This document shows, piece by piece, positions 63,678 through 64,000 of a DNA stretch of 64,000 bases. Numbering within the stretch: position 1 is the stretch's first letter; the number at the start of each line of letters is the position of its first letter. The notes beneath the pieces are model-generated. The model did not search any database, was not told where the DNA came from, and saw nothing but the letters and a program-made list of their open reading frames with translations. Position numbers and translations under genes: made by a program. Origin of the DNA: Camarhynchus parvulus (lineage: Eukaryota; Chordata; Aves; Passeriformes; Thraupidae); NCBI RefSeq assembly GCF_901933205.1, contig NC_044572.1, positions 91,106,965 through 91,170,964 on the forward strand, given 5' to 3'.

Positions 63678-64000
63678 TTTAAAGTATTACTTTTTTAGAG
63701 TTCCTTTTAAAATTGCTTCTATTTTTAAACTTCTCAGTTCACATGAAGCAATTCAAATAGTAGGACCTGTTTTACTTAAAATGCCACAGAGTTTTAAGGA
63801 AGTGAAAATTCTACTCACTTAGAATACTTATTTATTTTTATATTTTTTCAGTTAACAGCTTATCAATTAGCTAAAAACAACATAAAGTTGTAATTGTTAG
63901 TCATTTAAGAATTACACAGTGTTCTGTTTAAAAAATGCTGTCCGAGGTGAATCTTCACCTGAAGAATACGTGAATTGAGTAAGCTAATACTCCTGATGCA

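Noticed and set aside
60954..64000. Search for the next TEX10 exon
   Set aside because: No stretch with acceptor, donor and TEX10-like sequence was found; the next exon probably lies beyond the window.

Overview
The window looks like vertebrate nuclear DNA from a bird, probably a songbird or close relative. Genes are split by long introns with GT/AG boundaries. Promoters sit in CpG islands inside AT-rich sequence. The recognisable repeats are avian: CR1 LINE 3' ends, a tRNA-headed SINE with a CR1-like tail, and solo endogenous-retrovirus LTRs. There are no operons, CRISPR arrays or other prokaryotic features. The human counterparts of the two named genes lie side by side at 9q31.1. Most of human chromosome 9 corresponds to the avian Z, so Z linkage (or a W copy) is likely, but this is inference.

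Layout. 1-16.5 kb is mostly gene-free: a decayed Ty3/gypsy-like integrase trace (about 1.4-1.55 kb), a CpG-rich block with no recognised gene (about 2.28-2.68 kb), a complete solo LTR with 5-bp target duplications (7529-8175), then the probable MSANTD3 3' UTR. 16.5-18.7 kb holds the two coding exons of MSANTD3 on the minus strand. Its 5' exon probably lies in the CpG island at 24.25-25.55 kb, and a second solo LTR (20158-20712) sits in the intervening intron. 25.9-43.2 kb, plus strand, holds a gene I rebuilt from 17 in-frame coding exons. It encodes about 487 residues with two C2H2 zinc fingers of the U1/matrin type, an acidic linker and a helical C-terminus. I cannot name it, and I know of no gene between MSANTD3 and TEX10 in human. 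It contains a recent tandem duplication of about 606 bp that doubled one coding exon in frame. 45.85-47.17 kb is a nest of CR1 fragments, one split by a third solo LTR, lying against the CpG island (47.18-48.13 kb) of TEX10. TEX10 then runs to the right edge on the plus strand. Its first five coding exons are present (494 residues) and the gene continues past the window.

Function. TEX10 (an Ipi1 homologue) belongs to the PELP1-TEX10-WDR18 rixosome core, which works in 60S ribosome maturation and chromatin silencing. MSANTD3 is a putative DNA-binding Myb/SANT-domain protein. The unnamed gene has fingers of a class often found in RNA-binding and nuclear-matrix proteins. It appears to share a bidirectional CpG-island promoter with MSANTD3. 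The unnamed gene and its duplicated exon are the best candidates for something undescribed.
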